Assembly: GCF_000284375.1 (NCBI RefSeq)
Contig: NC_017249.1
Span: forward strand, 2,086,001 to 2,150,000
Length of the DNA stretch: 64,000 nt
Origin: Bradyrhizobium japonicum USDA 6
GTDB lineage: Bacteria > Pseudomonadota > Alphaproteobacteria > Rhizobiales > Xanthobacteraceae
Direction: 5' to 3'
Shown: positions 19,153 to 28,223 of the stretch, one piece after another
How positions within the stretch are numbered: position 1 is the stretch's first letter
How the letters are laid out: every line of letters starts with the position of its first letter
Made by a program: the position numbers and the translations under genes
Notes under the pieces: model-generated
Database searches by the model: none
Told to the model about the DNA's origin: nothing
The model's input: only the letters and a program-made list of their open reading frames with translations

Positions 19153-19302
19153 TCAGGGAGACCAAGAGAAGGCGCAATTGTGCACCGCATCCAGAACAGG
19201 GACGCCCACGCCAACCAACGCAACAGTCGCTGAAATAAGAAAAGATGCCGCTAAGTCATATTCTGACAGAACCCGACCCTTTTTCGTGCCAGTGTTGGTC
19301 AT
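19153..19302 (-). CDS. Possible small membrane protein, 49 aa
   Basis: A 49-residue frame starting MTNTGTKKGRVLSEYDLAAS with one hydrophobic helix (FLISATVALVGVGVPVL). The ribosome binding site is weak and no homologue is recognised. Composition is plausible for a membrane peptide. It is divergent from the Crp/Fnr gene. Low confidence. Confidence 0.3.
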   Translation of the reverse strand: MTNTGTKKGRVLSEYDLAASFLISATVALVGVGVPVLDAVHNCAFSWSP

Positions 19303-19374
19303 TGCCGACCACGATCCATGGGCGTCGGTAACTGAGAGTTCTTGCACTCCCGCCTGTCAAACGGGAGCGCAGAG

Positions 19375-20064
19375 ATGCTGCACGCCAACGCATTTTTGGC
19401 CGCCCTGTCGCCGAGCGACACAGCCGCCCTCAGGCCTCACCTCAAGGCAACTCATCTGCAGCAAAAGACGGTGCTGTATGAAGCCGGCGACCTGATCAAG
19501 GCCGTCTACTTTCCCATCAACGCCGTCGTGTCCCTTGTTGTCTCCCTCGCGACCGGTGAAATGACCGAAGCCGCCATGGTAGGCAGGGATGGCGCGATCG
19601 GCATGGCGTCCGCGCTGGATGGAAAAATCGCTCTGAGCCGGGCCATTGTGCAATTGGGCGGCGATGCGATGGTTTGTGACCCCGCAGCATTCAGGGGCGC
19701 GGCGATGCAATCGGAGTCCCTGATTGCCAGGGTCATGCGACATGAGCAGGCCCTGTTTGCACAAGCGCAACAATCAACGGCTTGCATGGCACATCACGAA
19801 GTCGATGCCCGGCTTTGCCGCTGGTTATTGCGCGCCCGCGACTTGTCGGGGAGCGATCAGCTGCCGTTCACGCAGGAATTTTTGGCTGAGATGCTAGGCG
19901 TCCGGCGCACGAGCGTGACTGCAGTGGCGCGCACCCTTCAGGAAGCCGGGATGGTCAAGTACACCCGCGGAAAAATCGAAATCTTGGATGTTGAGGGTTT
20001 ACGCGAAGGCTCCTGTGAGTGCCACGAAACGATCAACGAGCAATATGGTCAATTGCTGAGCTGA
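19375..20064 (+). CDS. Crp/Fnr family transcriptional regulator
   Basis: About 229 residues. The N-terminal cyclic-nucleotide-binding-type beta barrel (about 15-125) contains VLYEAGDLIKAVYFPINAVV and AMVGRDGAIGMASAL. A dimerisation helix and a winged helix-turn-helix follow (FLAEMLGVRRTSVTAVARTL). The Arg/Glu pattern for cAMP binding is not evident, and no Fnr-type Cys cluster is seen, so the signal is unknown. This subgroup is widespread in Bradyrhizobium. The ATG at 19375 was chosen because the domain begins a few residues later; an upstream ATG at 19342 is possible. It may regulate the neighbouring stress genes, but no target site is evident. Confidence 0.8.
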   Translation: MLHANAFLAALSPSDTAALRPHLKATHLQQKTVLYEAGDLIKAVYFPINAVVSLVVSLATGEMTEAAMVGRDGAIGMASALDGKIALSRAIVQLGGDAMVCDPAAFRGAAMQSESLIARVMRHEQALFAQAQQSTACMAHHEVDARLCRWLLRARDLSGSDQLPFTQEFLAEMLGVRRTSVTAVARTLQEAGMVKYTRGKIEILDVEGLREGSCECHETINEQYGQLLS

Positions 20065-20568
20065 AGCCTCGCGCAGGCTGTCAAGCATCAAGTAGCGACA
20101 ATAGGAGCCCGAAGCGGGCACGGCAGAAGCCGTGGCCCATGTCGGCCTGCGGCACATAGAGACGCTTTTGCCACTCAGTTAACTTCCACTTCCGATCAAA
20201 GCGGACATACTTCTCGACGGCGCTCAGTCGCGGTCGAATAGATGGGGCGACCCCCGCGCCAGGCGGGGTCGCGGCCAAGCGACCGCTCAACCGAGCCCGC
20301 AAGCGGTCTCGGCCCATTCGGGTCACGATCGCTCCGCCAAGAAGACGGCAGCGTACGCCTAGCCTGCTTCCATAACGCGAACAATCAGGACTGGAGCCGT
20401 TGTCCCGCCTGCATGCTGCACCGTGGCAGCCGCATCAACTTATATCCGGTCGAGCGCCAGCGGCTCGTACCAAAATCCTGCATACTCGTGGCGGTTAAAT
20501 GAGTTTGGCCCGCGCTTCCGGGCCAATGCCGGGACGGATGTGTGACTGAGGATGCCGGGTTGGCCTTA
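20065..20568. other. Intergenic region next to the IS110 element
   Basis: About 500 bases with no supported gene. It contains a perfect 8-bp hairpin (TTGGCCCG/CGGGCCAA, 20505-20526), which may be part of the IS end or a terminator-like structure. The IS boundary probably lies in its right part but cannot be fixed, because IS110 elements lack terminal inverted repeats. Confidence 0.4.
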
Positions 20569-21762
20569 TCAGCCGTACGAGAGATGAGTCCCATCCATCT
20601 TGGAGCTGGCACCTGTCGGAACCTTGCCGGTTTCGACGTATCTCCAGAGAGCGATCACTAGCTTGCGCGCGAGCGCGATGATCATAATGCGCCGGACGCG
20701 ACCCTTTAGGTCTCCGACACGCCTGTAATACCAGAGAGACAGTTCGCTTTTCGATTGGTACCTGAGCCACAGCCAAGCCATTTGCACGGCGATCACACGG
20801 GCTCGTGTGTTGCCGGCTTTATTGATTCCCTGGTCGTGTTTGGTGTCTCCACTGTCGTAGGGTGCCGGCGTCAAGCCGACATAGCTGGCGACTTGCCGGC
20901 GGTTCTGGAACGGTCGATAGAAGACTTCCCGCGTGAGCACTGTGGCAAACTCGGCGCCGATACCGTGCAGCTTGACGAGCTGGCGCAACTTTTCGGTGCA
21001 AGCGTCCCCTGATGGTTCGCTCCCTTTGACGAGCCTGTCACGTTCGGCTTCGACCTCCCGGACTTGCTCGGCGACTACCTTGAGCCGCTTCCATTCGCGC
21101 TCGATCTCGATCTTCAGCCGCGCCGGAATCGGCCGACCATCGCCGGTCCGCATCTTGTCAAGACGCTCACACCACTTTCCATCCGTGATCCGGAGCGCCC
21201 GAATGCCATGCGTTATCAAAAGAGCCTTGATTCTGTTCAAATGGCCAGTACGTTCGCGCACGAGTCGCTGCCGCTCGCGATGGAGGCGCCGCGCATCCTC
21301 TTCTTCGGGCGTTGGCGCCCGGACCACGCGACAGCTTTGCGGATCGCCTTGCACGAAGCCAACAATTGCCCTGAGCAGACGTTTCGCGTCGATATTATCT
21401 GTCTTGATATGCTTGGCGCGACGATCGATCGGAAGACTCGCCGGGTCGAGGACGTGGTTCTCGATGCCGTGGTTGACGAGCACCCTATGCAACCAGAACC
21501 CGTCGTAGCCTGCCTCATAGCAGCATACCGTCCGCACCCGGCTGACGTCCTTGTCTTGAAGCTTCGCTCGCAGGCGACCGATAAGCTCAAGCAAACGCTT
21601 CGTGTCCCCGCCCGGTATCGCATGCACGCTAATCTTGTCGCCAAGCCGCGGTGCCAACGTCGCCACCAGCCAGGTCGAGCGGCTCAACTCCATGGCCAGA
21701 AATAGCGTATTCTTGAAGCCTTCGGGCTCTACTTTCACGGTGAAATCGGTCTGACCGTTCAT
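20569..21762 (-). mobile_element. IS110-family transposase (bridge-RNA-guided recombinase type)
   Basis: A 397-residue recombinase. The N-terminal RuvC-like DEDD domain shows LAMELSRSTW (acidic residue is Glu), CCYEAGYDGFWLHR and HIKTDNIDAKRLLRAIV. A coiled coil follows (about 160-250). The C-terminal Transposase_20 domain contains YVGLTPAPYDSGDTKHDQG and INKAGNTRARVIAVQ. In most relatives I recall, the second residue of the GINKAGN motif is the catalytic Ser; here it is Asn, which may mean inactivity or a different subgroup. The start at 21762 fits GGAGG six bases upstream. Ends of the element are not resolved. Confidence 0.9.
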
Positions 21763-21916
21763 GGTCACCTCCCTGTGTCAGCGAATCAGAAGCGCCTATT
21801 GGAGCACTCTTACCTGCTGCATAGGATCTCTCGTGAACCGAGCCGCAAGGCGTCTCGGCCATCCGGCTTCGATCCCTCGCGCGATCATGAGTCGCTCGCC
21901 GGAGGCACTCGCCCTC

Positions 21917-22065
21917 GGTCCCGCCGTCATTTTCATTCCGGCGTCGCTATCACTGCCCTTCGTTCGGGTGCCTTTTTAACCGGTCTCGCGACTGCACTCG
22001 GTCGCGGGTCCCGCCGTCATTTCATGCCGGCGTCGCTATCACTGCCCCGCGCGCCGGGTGCCTTT
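21917..22065. repeat. Two-copy tandem repeat, about 59 bp units spaced 90 bp
   Basis: Unit 1 (21917-21975) and unit 2 (22007-22065) both begin GGTCCCGCCGTCATTT, share CCGGCGTCGCTATCACTGCC, and end GGGTGCCTTT, with small differences between them. They lie 155-300 bases upstream of the IS110 transposase start. They could be part of a structured RNA or old recombination sites. Confidence 0.7.
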
Positions 22066-22232
22066 GCCTTCGCTTCGCGCCCTTCGGGCTTCCGTCACCT
22101 ATGCGAAGGTGGCTGCGCTGCCGCGAAAACCATTTTCTCAGAGAATTGCGGCGTCACCCTCGCTGAAAGTGGGGCGGCATCGATCCTTCGCGCAAGAGCA
22201 GATCATGCCCCTCGCCGGGCAGAAACGAAAAA

Positions 22233-22271
22233 CCGGACCTTTATGCAGTAGCTAGCTGCACAAAGGGCCGG
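22233..22271. repeat. 39-bp imperfect palindrome
   Basis: Arms CCGG-a-CCTTT-a-TGCAG and CTGCA-c-AAAGG-g-CCGG flank the seven-base loop TAGCTAG. Fourteen of sixteen arm positions pair, with single mismatches placed symmetrically. It lies between the IS110 element and the start of the conjugative-element segment. It could be an operator, an element end or a transfer-origin-type structure. Confidence 0.6.
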
Positions 22272-22390
22272 CCTTATGTTGCCTTGCCGCGCTAGAGAAA
22301 CGGCTGCAAAGATCAGATCCTTTGGACAGGTTCGCTTTGCGTCCGGGTTGCGGCGACCCGCAGGCGGCAATCTCTCAGTCGCGGATACGA

Positions 22391-22477
22391 CTACTTCTTT
22401 TTCTTTGAAGTCTTCTTTGCCACCTTCTTGGTGGCTGCCTTGGCGGTCTTCTTTGCCTTCTTCGCTTTCTTGGCCAT
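22391..22477 (-). CDS. Lysine-rich mini-protein, histone-H1-tail-like, 28 aa
   Basis: Encodes a 28-residue peptide starting MAKKAKKAKKTAKAATKK and ending KKKK, so it is almost only Lys, Ala and Thr. GAGGA lies just before the ATG. Similar Lys/Ala-rich short proteins occur in rhizobia and resemble the C-terminal tail of bacterial histone-H1-like proteins. Probably binds DNA or RNA; no direct evidence. Confidence 0.55.
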   Translation of the reverse strand: MAKKAKKAKKTAKAATKKVAKKTSKKKK

Positions 22478-22764
22478 GTCGTCCTCAGTAAAAATTGGCT
22501 CAGTGAACATGCGCACGCCGTGAATCGACATGCGCAACATTGAGACGATATCACAAATGCAAAATTGATACCAACGAGTGGTGAGATCGCTCTTGAGCCG
22601 CTCGCTGGGCTTTCATCCTGACGCCAAGACGCCGCGCGACCGCGAATCCGCTTCTCAAAGGCGCGCGGCGTCACCGTCACTTAGAGTGAGAGTGCGGGCC
22701 GGGTCTGCCGCGCCGGGTTGAAGATCGGAGGAGAGGCTTCCGGCGCCCGTCGCGGAGGACCGCG

Positions 22765-23715
22765 ATGTCTGGACATACCGCCCGAGTTCGTGCCGGCAAC
22801 GACCGCGCGAGCCTTTACACCGAAATCACCGACAAGATCATCGCCGAGCTGGAGGCCGGCCGTGTTCCGTGGGTTCAGCCATGGGGGACTTCGGCGATCA
22901 AGGCGCCGCTCGCGATGCCGCGCAACGCTTTCACGCTACGCCGATATTCCGGGATTAACGTGCTGATCCTCTGGGGTTCTGTCATCGAGCACGGTTTTTC
23001 CGGACAGAGCTGGCTCACTTTTCGCCAGGCGCTCGGGCTTGGCGGCCATGTCAGGAAGGGCGAGCGGGGAACGACCGTCGTCTATGCCGATCGCTTCACC
23101 CCGGACGACGAACGTCGGCGCGCCGCGGAGGCCGGTGAAGAGCCGGGTGCCATCGCGTTTCTTAAGCGATTTACGGTCTTCAACACGGACCAGTGCGATG
23201 GCTTGCCCAAGGAGATTGCTGCTTCGGTCGTCCCGCCCCCGCCAGATCAGATTGAGCCCCGAGCCGAGGCGCTGATCGCCGCGACCGGTGCGGATTTCCG
23301 CATCGGCGGTGCACGCGCTTACTACAACACGACGGGCGACTTCGTGCAGGTGCCGCCGCCGGCTGCATATTTCGAGCCGATCAATTGGCACCGAACCGCA
23401 TTTCATGAACTCGGTCATTGGACCGGCCATGCGTCCCGCCTCAACCGCGACCACTCGGGTTCGTTCGGCTCAAAATCGTACGCGCGCGAAGAGCTGGTCG
23501 CCGAAATGGCCGGTGCCTTCGTTTGTGCCTCGCTCGGCATAGTGCCGACCGTGCGCCACGCCGACTACATCGGTTCCTGGCTGGAGGTTCTGCGCGAGGA
23601 TAATCGCGCCGTCGTGCGCGCCGCGAGCGCGGCATCGAAAGCCGCCGATTTCCTGCTCGCTTTTCTGCCGCCCGCGATCGATTCTGTCATTGAGGGCAAA
23701 GAGGAGGCCGCGTGA
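22765..23715 (+). CDS. ardC: ArdC-like antirestriction/ssDNA-binding protein with zincin domain
   Basis: A 316-residue protein. The N-terminal domain (about 10-130; YTEITDKIIAELEAGRVPWV, then WLTFRQALGLGGHVRKGERG) is the ArdC ssDNA-binding fold. The C-terminal zincin-like metallopeptidase domain carries HELGHWTGH (HExxH). ArdC proteins travel with conjugative elements, where they protect incoming single-stranded DNA and counter host restriction. It is followed 128 bases later by a ParB-like gene, the usual arrangement in rhizobial integrative elements. Confidence 0.88.
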   Translation: MSGHTARVRAGNDRASLYTEITDKIIAELEAGRVPWVQPWGTSAIKAPLAMPRNAFTLRRYSGINVLILWGSVIEHGFSGQSWLTFRQALGLGGHVRKGERGTTVVYADRFTPDDERRRAAEAGEEPGAIAFLKRFTVFNTDQCDGLPKEIAASVVPPPPDQIEPRAEALIAATGADFRIGGARAYYNTTGDFVQVPPPAAYFEPINWHRTAFHELGHWTGHASRLNRDHSGSFGSKSYAREELVAEMAGAFVCASLGIVPTVRHADYIGSWLEVLREDNRAVVRAASAASKAADFLLAFLPPAIDSVIEGKEEAA

Positions 23716-23842
23716 TGCATCCGCCCGCCGTTTCAGCTTCAGTTGGTGCTGCGCCTCAGAGAGTGAGAGGCGCGCCGGCTTGTCTGTGACGGGTAGGAGG
23801 TCGAGAGAGAATCTTTCGGCCGCCCGTCGTGGAGAATCCGAC

Positions 23843-25966
23843 ATGGCAAGCGTTCAGAAAATCAAACTCAGTCCCTCCCGCGATATTCCCTTCAACAAAT
23901 TGGTCTTGAGCCAGTCCAACGTCCGCCGCGTGAAGGCCGGCGTCTCGATCGAGCAACTGGCGGAAAGCATCGCTCAGCGCACACTGCTACAAAGTCTGAG
24001 CGTTCGCGCGGTCGTCGATGTCGACGGCCAGGAAACCGGCATGTTCGAGGTGCCGGCCGGTGGACGCCGCTACCGCGCGCTGGAACTGCTGGTTCAGCAG
24101 AAGCGTATGGCGAAGACGCAACCTGTCCCCTGCATTATCAGGGATGGCGGCATCGCCGAGGACGATTCCCTCGCCGAGAATGACGAGCGAGTCGGCCTGC
24201 ATCCACTCGATCAGTTCCGCGCGTTCAAGGTACTGCGTGACGGTGGCATGAGTGAAGAGGATATCGCCGCGCGGCACTTCGTCTCGCCGGCGATCGTCAA
24301 GCAGCGCCTGCGTCTGGCGTCAGTGTCGCCGAAGCTGCACGACGTCTATGCCGACGATGGCATGACGCTCGAACAGTTGATGGCCTTCTCGGTCACGGCC
24401 GACCAGGCGCGTCAGGAGCAGGCCTGGGACAATGTCAGCAGATCCGGCAACGACGAGCCATATCAGATCCGGCGGATGCTGACGGAGAACACCGTGCGCG
24501 CTTCCGACCGTCGCGCCCAGTTCGTCGGGCTGGATATCTACGAGCAGGCCGGCGGTACCGTGCTACGGGATTTGTTCGCACACGACGATGGCGGCTGGTT
24601 GCAGGATGTGCCGCTGCTCGATCGTCTCGCCGCCGAGAAGCTGAAGGCCGAGGCCGAGACGATCGCGGCCGAAGGCTGGAAGTGGATCGCGGTGGCAGTC
24701 GACTTCCCCTACGGCCACACTAACGGGTTGCGCGAGATTGAGGGCGAACCGGTTGATCTGACGGAGGAGGAGCGGGCGACGCTTGACGCCCTCAATACCG
24801 AGCACGCCAAGATCGAGGAGGATTACCAGGACGCCGACGAACTGCCGGACGAGATTGATCAGCGCCTTGGAGAAATCGAGGCGGCGCGGTCCGTTCTGGA
24901 ATCTCGATCGCTTGTCTACGATCCGGCCCAGATCACCCGTGCAGGCGTCTTCGTCAGCATCGATGCCGAGGGTTTACTGTCGATCGCCCGTGGCTACGTG
25001 CGACCGGAAGACGAGGCGCCCGTGACCGTCGAGCCTGAAAGCGAAGTACAAGGCGACGGAGAGACCAACGATGACCGGCCCACGACCAATGGTGTGGTCC
25101 AACGCGCGGTCATCACTGTCGGCGGCGCGCCAACTGAACCCGTCGAGGAGGACGACGACGACACGGTCAAGCCGCTGCCGGATCGGCTCATCACCGAATT
25201 GACCGCACATCGCACACTTGCGTTGCGCAATGCGCTGGCGAACGATCCGGCCGTCGCCTTTCAGGCGGTGCTGCACAATTTCGTGTTGGCGACCTTCTAC
25301 CGCTTCTCGTCGTCGGGCGGCTGCCTGGAAATCGCCATCCGGACCCCGACATTCCCTGCTCAAGCGCCCGGCTTGAAGGAGAGTGCATCAGCGGAAGCTA
25401 TCGACGGGCGCCATGACGGATGGAAAGCCCGCCTGCCCAAGGACGAAGCTGATCTATGGAACGTGCTCACGGCGTTCGACGGGAAAGAGCAGGCCGCGTT
25501 GTTCGCGCATTGTGCGTCATCGGCGGTCAATGCGCTCTACGAGTCCGCCAACCGCTACAATGAGGGCCGCGTCTCCGCGAACGGCATACGCCGAAGGCTC
25601 GATCACGCCAACGTTCTTGCGCGCGCCGTCGGTCTCGATATGGCAGCAGTGGGCTGGAAGCCTACCGTCGACAACTATCTCGGCCGGGTCACCAAACCTC
25701 ACATTCTCGAGGCCGTTCGCGATGCAAAGGGCGAGCAATCGGTGCAGCTTATCGACCACCTCAAGAAAGTCGACATGGCGCGGGAGGCCGAGAGGCTGCT
25801 CGAGGGGACCGGATGGTTGCCTGAACCACTTCGTCTCGAAGAGGTGGGCACGGTAGGGGAGCCCGCTGCAGATCACGAGGCGTTACCGGAGTTCCTCGCG
25901 GCCGGCGAAGACGAAGCTGGCACCGAGGCCGACGAGGACCGGCCACATATAATTGCGGCAGAATAA
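23843..25966 (+). CDS. ParB/RepB-like partition protein of the mobile element
   Basis: About 707 residues. The N-terminal ParB domain (about 15-110) has IPFNKLVLSQSNVRRVKAGV, a conserved EVPAGGRRYRALELL and a helix-turn-helix (EDIAARHFVSPAIVKQRLRL). The long C-terminal part has an acidic linker (VEEDDDDTVKP) and a domain of unknown role. The start at 23843 is preceded by GGAGA; the longer frame upstream (to 23690) is not conserved-looking. Such large ParB-like proteins are found beside ArdC in ICEs and plasmids and probably act in segregation or regulation. It ends before a strong terminator. Confidence 0.85.
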   Translation: MASVQKIKLSPSRDIPFNKLVLSQSNVRRVKAGVSIEQLAESIAQRTLLQSLSVRAVVDVDGQETGMFEVPAGGRRYRALELLVQQKRMAKTQPVPCIIRDGGIAEDDSLAENDERVGLHPLDQFRAFKVLRDGGMSEEDIAARHFVSPAIVKQRLRLASVSPKLHDVYADDGMTLEQLMAFSVTADQARQEQAWDNVSRSGNDEPYQIRRMLTENTVRASDRRAQFVGLDIYEQAGGTVLRDLFAHDDGGWLQDVPLLDRLAAEKLKAEAETIAAEGWKWIAVAVDFPYGHTNGLREIEGEPVDLTEEERATLDALNTEHAKIEEDYQDADELPDEIDQRLGEIEAARSVLESRSLVYDPAQITRAGVFVSIDAEGLLSIARGYVRPEDEAPVTVEPESEVQGDGETNDDRPTTNGVVQRAVITVGGAPTEPVEEDDDDTVKPLPDRLITELTAHRTLALRNALANDPAVAFQAVLHNFVLATFYRFSSSGGCLEIAIRTPTFPAQAPGLKESASAEAIDGRHDGWKARLPKDEADLWNVLTAFDGKEQAALFAHCASSAVNALYESANRYNEGRVSANGIRRRLDHANVLARAVGLDMAAVGWKPTVDNYLGRVTKPHILEAVRDAKGEQSVQLIDHLKKVDMAREAERLLEGTGWLPEPLRLEEVGTVGEPAADHEALPEFLAAGEDEAGTEADEDRPHIIAAE

Positions 25967-26017
25967 TCTCGCAGGTGCGGGGGCTCCGGCCGACCCACAC
26001 CTTCTTATCCCGTCTCA

Positions 26018-26046
26018 AGCCCGGCATTCCGTGCCGGGCTTTTTCT
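26018..26046 (+). terminator. Rho-independent terminator after the parB-like gene
   Basis: A perfect 9-bp stem AGCCCGGCA/TGCCGGGCT with the five-base loop TTCCG, followed directly by TTTTCTTT. It lies 51 bases after the stop codon at 25966. Confidence 0.85.
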
Positions 26047-26105
26047 TTCGCGGAGCACCAAGATCATCCCCGCTCCGGCTCGCATGAATCTCTTACCGTC
26101 GCTTC

Positions 26106-26444
26106 TCAGCGCAGTGGAGTAGCTGAACTGGGTTCGGGATTCTCTGCGGTGTCATTGTCGTCCAATTCGACGAGATAGACCATCAACATTCCATCGGATG
26201 ATTGAGCATCTTTGGAAGCATCGTCGAATGTTGCGATCTCGTCGGCGAAGCCCACGCGTGCTCTCAGCGGAGCTTTGCCATCCCACAACGGTGCGCCGTT
26301 GGACTGTGTTGATGTGAAATCTTCACGCAGCCACGGCGCGCTGCAAATTTCGTTTGCTTCAAGGAGGCTCTTTGCTTCGAACGTCACCGTTGGGGTGCCG
26401 CCGATCTCGATCGTAAAGACCGAAGGAAACAGCGTCGGCGTCAT
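26106..26444 (-). CDS. Hypothetical protein of mobile element, 112 aa
   Basis: A 112-residue acidic soluble protein starting MTPTLFPSVFTIEIGGTPTV, with a C-terminal MVYLVELDD. The ATG overlaps the stop of the preceding small gene (ATGA), so the two are coupled. It resembles short proteins next to parB in rhizobial integrative elements; no function known. Confidence 0.55.
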   Translation of the reverse strand: MTPTLFPSVFTIEIGGTPTVTFEAKSLLEANEICSAPWLREDFTSTQSNGAPLWDGKAPLRARVGFADEIATFDDASKDAQSSDGMLMVYLVELDDNDTAENPEPSSATPLR

Positions 26445-26635
26445 GTTCGCTTCGCCTTTTCGGCAGCTTCCCGCGCCAATCGCAATGCTTTCAAGCGTTC
26501 GCGATTTTAGTGAAACGCCTTTTGCGCCTTTTCATGCTCGCTTACGGCTTTCTCGGTCTTGACCTGCCCGAATACGTTCAGCGCCTCTCGTTCGGCTGCC
26601 GTGGCGACTCGTCGTTTGAGCTTTCGGTCGTTCAT
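26441..26635 (-). pseudogene. Small basic helical protein interrupted by a stop
   Basis: From 26635 the frame reads MNDRKLKRRVATAAEREALN and continues to AQKAFH, where a TAA (26507-26509) ends it after 42 residues. The same frame continues NRERLKALRLAREAAEKAKR and stops at 26441, overlapping the start of the next gene (ATGA). The coupling suggests that the original protein had 64 residues and a one-base change created the stop. Proteins of this type are common in Bradyrhizobium mobile regions. Confidence 0.5.
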
Positions 26636-26867
26636 CTCGTCGCTTCATTGCGCTTCTCGATGAGCAGAAAGATAGCGCGCCGATTCATGAGATGAAAGGG
26701 GCTTTTTTCCTTTCACTTAGGGCGGTGCGCAGCCACTCAGTCTGCATTTCTTGGCGGTCAGTCAGCGTCACCGGAAGAGGAAGAGGTTGGCCGGGATGGG
26801 TTTGAGCCGGCTCGGTCGAGAGAGCGCCCTGCGGCTCAAACCTTCCCCGCTCTCCGAGGCTTCCTTC

Positions 26868-28223
26868 ATGACGATCATTCACTCATCCGTGGCCGCCGTT
26901 GCGGCCGCGACGCTTCGCGTTACGCCCACTTCTCTGAAAAAGGCCGGCGCGGTCGCTAGCGCCGCGCAACAACTTCTTCTGCATCTGCAGCGCGGTGAGT
27001 GCGTCGATGCGCCGATCTTGCGCGCAGCAATGGAAAACGCCTTTGGCGCCTCCGACGCCGATGGTGGGTGGGATTGGAAGACGTCCTACGACGCCGGTGA
27101 AGCCGCGACCGTCCTGTTCGTTCGCAAGTTCGGTCCGGCCATGCGCGCGCGTGCCGATTCACCTGCCGCGATGCTGCCGATGCTGGCAAAGATCGCCGGC
27201 CTTCTTCCCACCCACACCCGCCGTTCGGAAGAGAGCGAGGCGCTTCAGCAGTTCAGCACGCCCATCGCGCTTGGTTTCGCGGCGAGCACGGCAGCGGCGA
27301 TCATGCCTTCCGATGTTGTGCTGGAGCCTTCGGCTGGCACGGGCTTGCTCGCCGTCCTGGCCGAGCTGTCTGGTGCTTCGCTCGTTCTCAACGAGCTCGC
27401 CGAAACCCGCGCTGGACTTCTTTCGCTTCTCTTTCCTGGCATCGCCGTCACGCGCTTCGACGCCGCGCATATCGACGATCATCTCGACACCGCCATCACG
27501 CCAAGCGTCGTACTGATGAACCCGCCGTTCTCGGCCGTCGCCAACGTCGATCGCCGCATGGCCGACGCTGCCTTACGACATATCGCGTCGGCCTTGGCGC
27601 GGCTCCCCGAAGGCGGCCGGCTGGTCGCTATCACCGGGGCGAGTTGTTCCCCGGACAATCCGGTCTGGCGCGATGCCTTCATCCGGTTGCAGGAACGCGG
27701 GCGCGTCGTCTTCAGCGCAACCATTGCCGGTGGGGTCTTCGCTAAGCACGGCACCACCATCGAGACGCGGCTGACCGTGATCGACCGGTTGCCGGCGGAC
27801 GATGCGACGACATTCCCGTCGCCTCTCGGCGTGGCGCCGGACGCTGCCACGCTGCTCGGATGGGTCACGGAGTACGTTCCGGCCCGACTGCCGATCGCGA
27901 TGCCAGTCGCCGCTTCACCCAACGCTCGTCCGGGCATCCCGCGAACCGTCCGCGCCTATGCGATGCGACCGTCCGGCACCGCCGCTCCCACAGCGGATAT
28001 GGCAGGGGCTGAACTTGCCTATGAGGCCGTTGCTTGGACACCGGCGGAGGGCGGTCGGATCACCGAGGCGCTTTACGAAGAATATGCACTTCAATCGATC
28101 CGTATTCCCGGTTCTCAGCCACATCCCACCAAGCTGGTTCAATCGGCCGCCATGGCGACCTGCTCAGCAATTGGAACAGCTTGGCGCGCATTGTCTTCGA
28201 GAGCTTCGCCGGACTCGGCTTGA
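26868..28223 (+). pseudogene. Strawberry-notch-type protein, N-terminal methylase-like part, truncated
   Basis: The first about 430 residues of a very large (normally well over 1000 residues) ICE/plasmid protein. Seen here are the Rossmann methylase-like domain with VVLEPSAGTGLLAVLAE and the NPPF motif (VVLMNPPFSAVANV), and the linker up to PHPTKLVQSAAM. After about 28156 the sequence no longer matches the family: it runs into trbL sequence and ends out of frame at 28223. The whole helicase/NTPase part is therefore deleted. The start is the ATG at 26868. Confidence 0.8.

Larger units (their letters stand above)
21763..22390. other. Non-coding region upstream of IS110 tnp, repeat-rich
   Basis: About 630 bases without a convincing gene. 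It holds a tandem duplication (21917-22065), which could lie in the IS left end where bridge RNAs are encoded in IS110-group elements, and an imperfect palindrome (22233-22271). Both are listed separately. Confidence 0.45.

Noticed and set aside
20081..20326. Minus-strand frame of 81 codons beside the IS110 element
   Set aside because: Arg/Pro-rich, no ribosome binding site, no recognisable pattern.
28034..28156. Apparent N-terminal extension of TrbL starting at a TTG
   Set aside because: These codons are the strawberry-notch-type gene read in another frame; they come from the deletion junction and are not part of TrbL.
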